This document shows positions 63,138-64,000 of a DNA stretch of 64,000 nt, in pieces. The notes below the pieces were generated by a model that saw only the letters and a list, made by a program, of their open reading frames with translations, had not been told where the DNA came from and ran no database searches. The stretch is taken from positions 22,058,644 to 22,122,643 of the forward strand of contig NW_024040152.1 of the NCBI RefSeq assembly GCF_014851395.1. Direction: 5' to 3'. Source of the DNA: Micropterus salmoides (taxonomy: Eukaryota > Chordata > Actinopteri > Centrarchiformes > Centrarchidae). Numbering within the stretch: the stretch's first letter is position 1; each line of letters begins with the position of its first letter. The translations under genes were made by a program, and so were the position numbers.

Positions 63138-63209
63138 ATGGAGGCTGTTATCGAGAAGGAATGCAGCGCGCTCGGAGGACTCTTCCAAACTGTTATCGGA
63201 GACATGAAA
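63138..63209 (+). CDS. mtss1: mtss1 first coding exon (gene continues beyond window)
   Basis: Encodes MEAVIEKECSALGGLFQTVI followed by GDMK, then a GTAAGC donor after a whole codon. This is nearly identical to the N-terminus of MTSS1/MIM (missing-in-metastasis), the start of its I-BAR (IMD) domain, which bends membranes through PIP2 binding and links to actin and Rac signalling. The paralogue MTSS2 begins differently (METAEKECGALGG), so MTSS1 fits better. Human MTSS1 exon 1 also ends at this Asp-Met-Lys. Only the first 24 residues are in the window. It could be either of two teleost mtss1 duplicates. Confidence 0.9.
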
Positions 63210-63709
63210 GTAAGCCAAATGAACTCTCCAACACTAACTATATCACTCGAGAGCCGTTAGCCGACCTTTAAAAACCTCACTATCCCAGCCATTTAACTGT
63301 CCAAACACCAGTCAATGATGTTAGTAGTAAATGTCCTCCAACAGATAAACAGTTTACGTTAGGTTAACATACCTTAAGTTAACGTTCCTGAACGCACCAA
63401 CCTTCTGATTGTATTGTATGTAACGCTAGAAACCAATAAACAAAATATAGTAAAGCAGAATTCATTTAACACATTATTTCCATCTGATGTGTATGATAGT
63501 GTTTCTGGTCGTACTATAGATTAGCCGCCTTAGTTTTAGTAAGTCAGTTTGATATATCATTATATTTGACTGCACTCTGCTCTATCCTTTTCCAATGGAA
63601 AAAACAATAAAATGTTGGTTTACGTCCATTTATTCCAGTTTGAAGTGGAGCAGCAGCCAAACATTTGATAAAGGTTAAATAGGTGTCAAAACTAGCGCAT
63701 CTTATTTTG

Positions 63710-63744
<35 letters not shown>

Positions 63745-64000
63745 AACATCTTGGCCAATGGGACAATTGGCAGATTTCCCCAGCTGTTGTACTTGCCTGA
63801 AGGAATGCAGGGAATGTAGCTGTCAGGGTAGAAAAGTCTGAAAGCGTTGACATGTGTAGGTCAAATGGCCAGCCATCGGGTCTGCTGGAGCCAGAAAAGT
63901 TTGTTATGAATACTGCTCAGATATTCAGCACTTCTCAGCCTTCCATGTCTTACTTTACTAGCTAGTTCATGGCTGCCTTAGTCTGTCAACTGTGGTGCCA
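63210..64000 (+). other. Start of mtss1 intron 1
   Basis: Runs off the window. Contains a (TG)n tract at 63713-63741. No exon is seen. Confidence 0.75.
63713..63741. repeat. (TG)n microsatellite
   Basis: About 14 TG units within mtss1 intron 1. Confidence 0.9.

Overview
The window reads as euchromatic teleost fish DNA, probably a spiny-rayed (percomorph) species. It has small exons with GT/AG borders in long AT-rich introns, abundant (TG)n tracts, and interspersed repeats I recognise from ray-finned fish: several Tc1-like families, hAT-like and TTAA-flanked non-autonomous elements, tRNA-headed SINEs, an L2-like LINE, another LINE ending in (GAATT)n, and a Ty3/gypsy integrase relic. Nothing looks bacterial, viral or CRISPR-like. 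Repeat names come from memory of these families, not from a search.

Three protein-coding genes can be assembled, all on the + strand. Collectin-10 (colec10, collectin liver 1) has seven coding exons between 29636 and 43842 that splice in phase to a 280-residue secreted C-type lectin. mal2 has four exons between 51506 and 57027 that splice to a 184-residue four-pass MARVEL-domain protein. The first coding exon of mtss1 (63138-63209) encodes the first 24 residues of the I-BAR domain; the gene continues past the right edge. A broken C-type lectin domain pseudogene (about 49507-49786) lies between colec10 and mal2.

Layout: 1-29.6 kb is intergenic with no exon I can support. It holds a 1.3-kb element with long terminal inverted repeats (6059-7360), SINE-like pieces (13.2-13.8 kb), a LINE tail (16.74-16.86 kb), an integrase relic (23.3-23.7 kb), an LTR-like segment (24.35-24.81 kb), a reverse-transcriptase relic (26.9-27.2 kb) and long TG tracts. 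29.6-43.8 kb is colec10, with Tc1-like relics, SINEs and a pure AT tract in its introns. 43.8-51.5 kb is spacer with two pieces of one Tc1 family, a clean hAT-like element with a target duplication, and the lectin pseudogene. 51.5-57.0 kb is mal2, with two non-autonomous elements in its introns. 59.5-62.6 kb is a stack of three insertions inside one fish repeat, ending about 100 bp before the presumed mtss1 5' leader.

The genes are not an operon and act separately: colec10 in soluble innate pattern recognition, mal2 in apical and transcytotic membrane traffic, mtss1 in actin-coupled membrane curvature. The most interesting point is that this colec10 keeps its collagen and disulphide framework and a GKxGP motif, but lacks most of the usual calcium/sugar-site residues and carries two N-glycosylation sequons in that loop.
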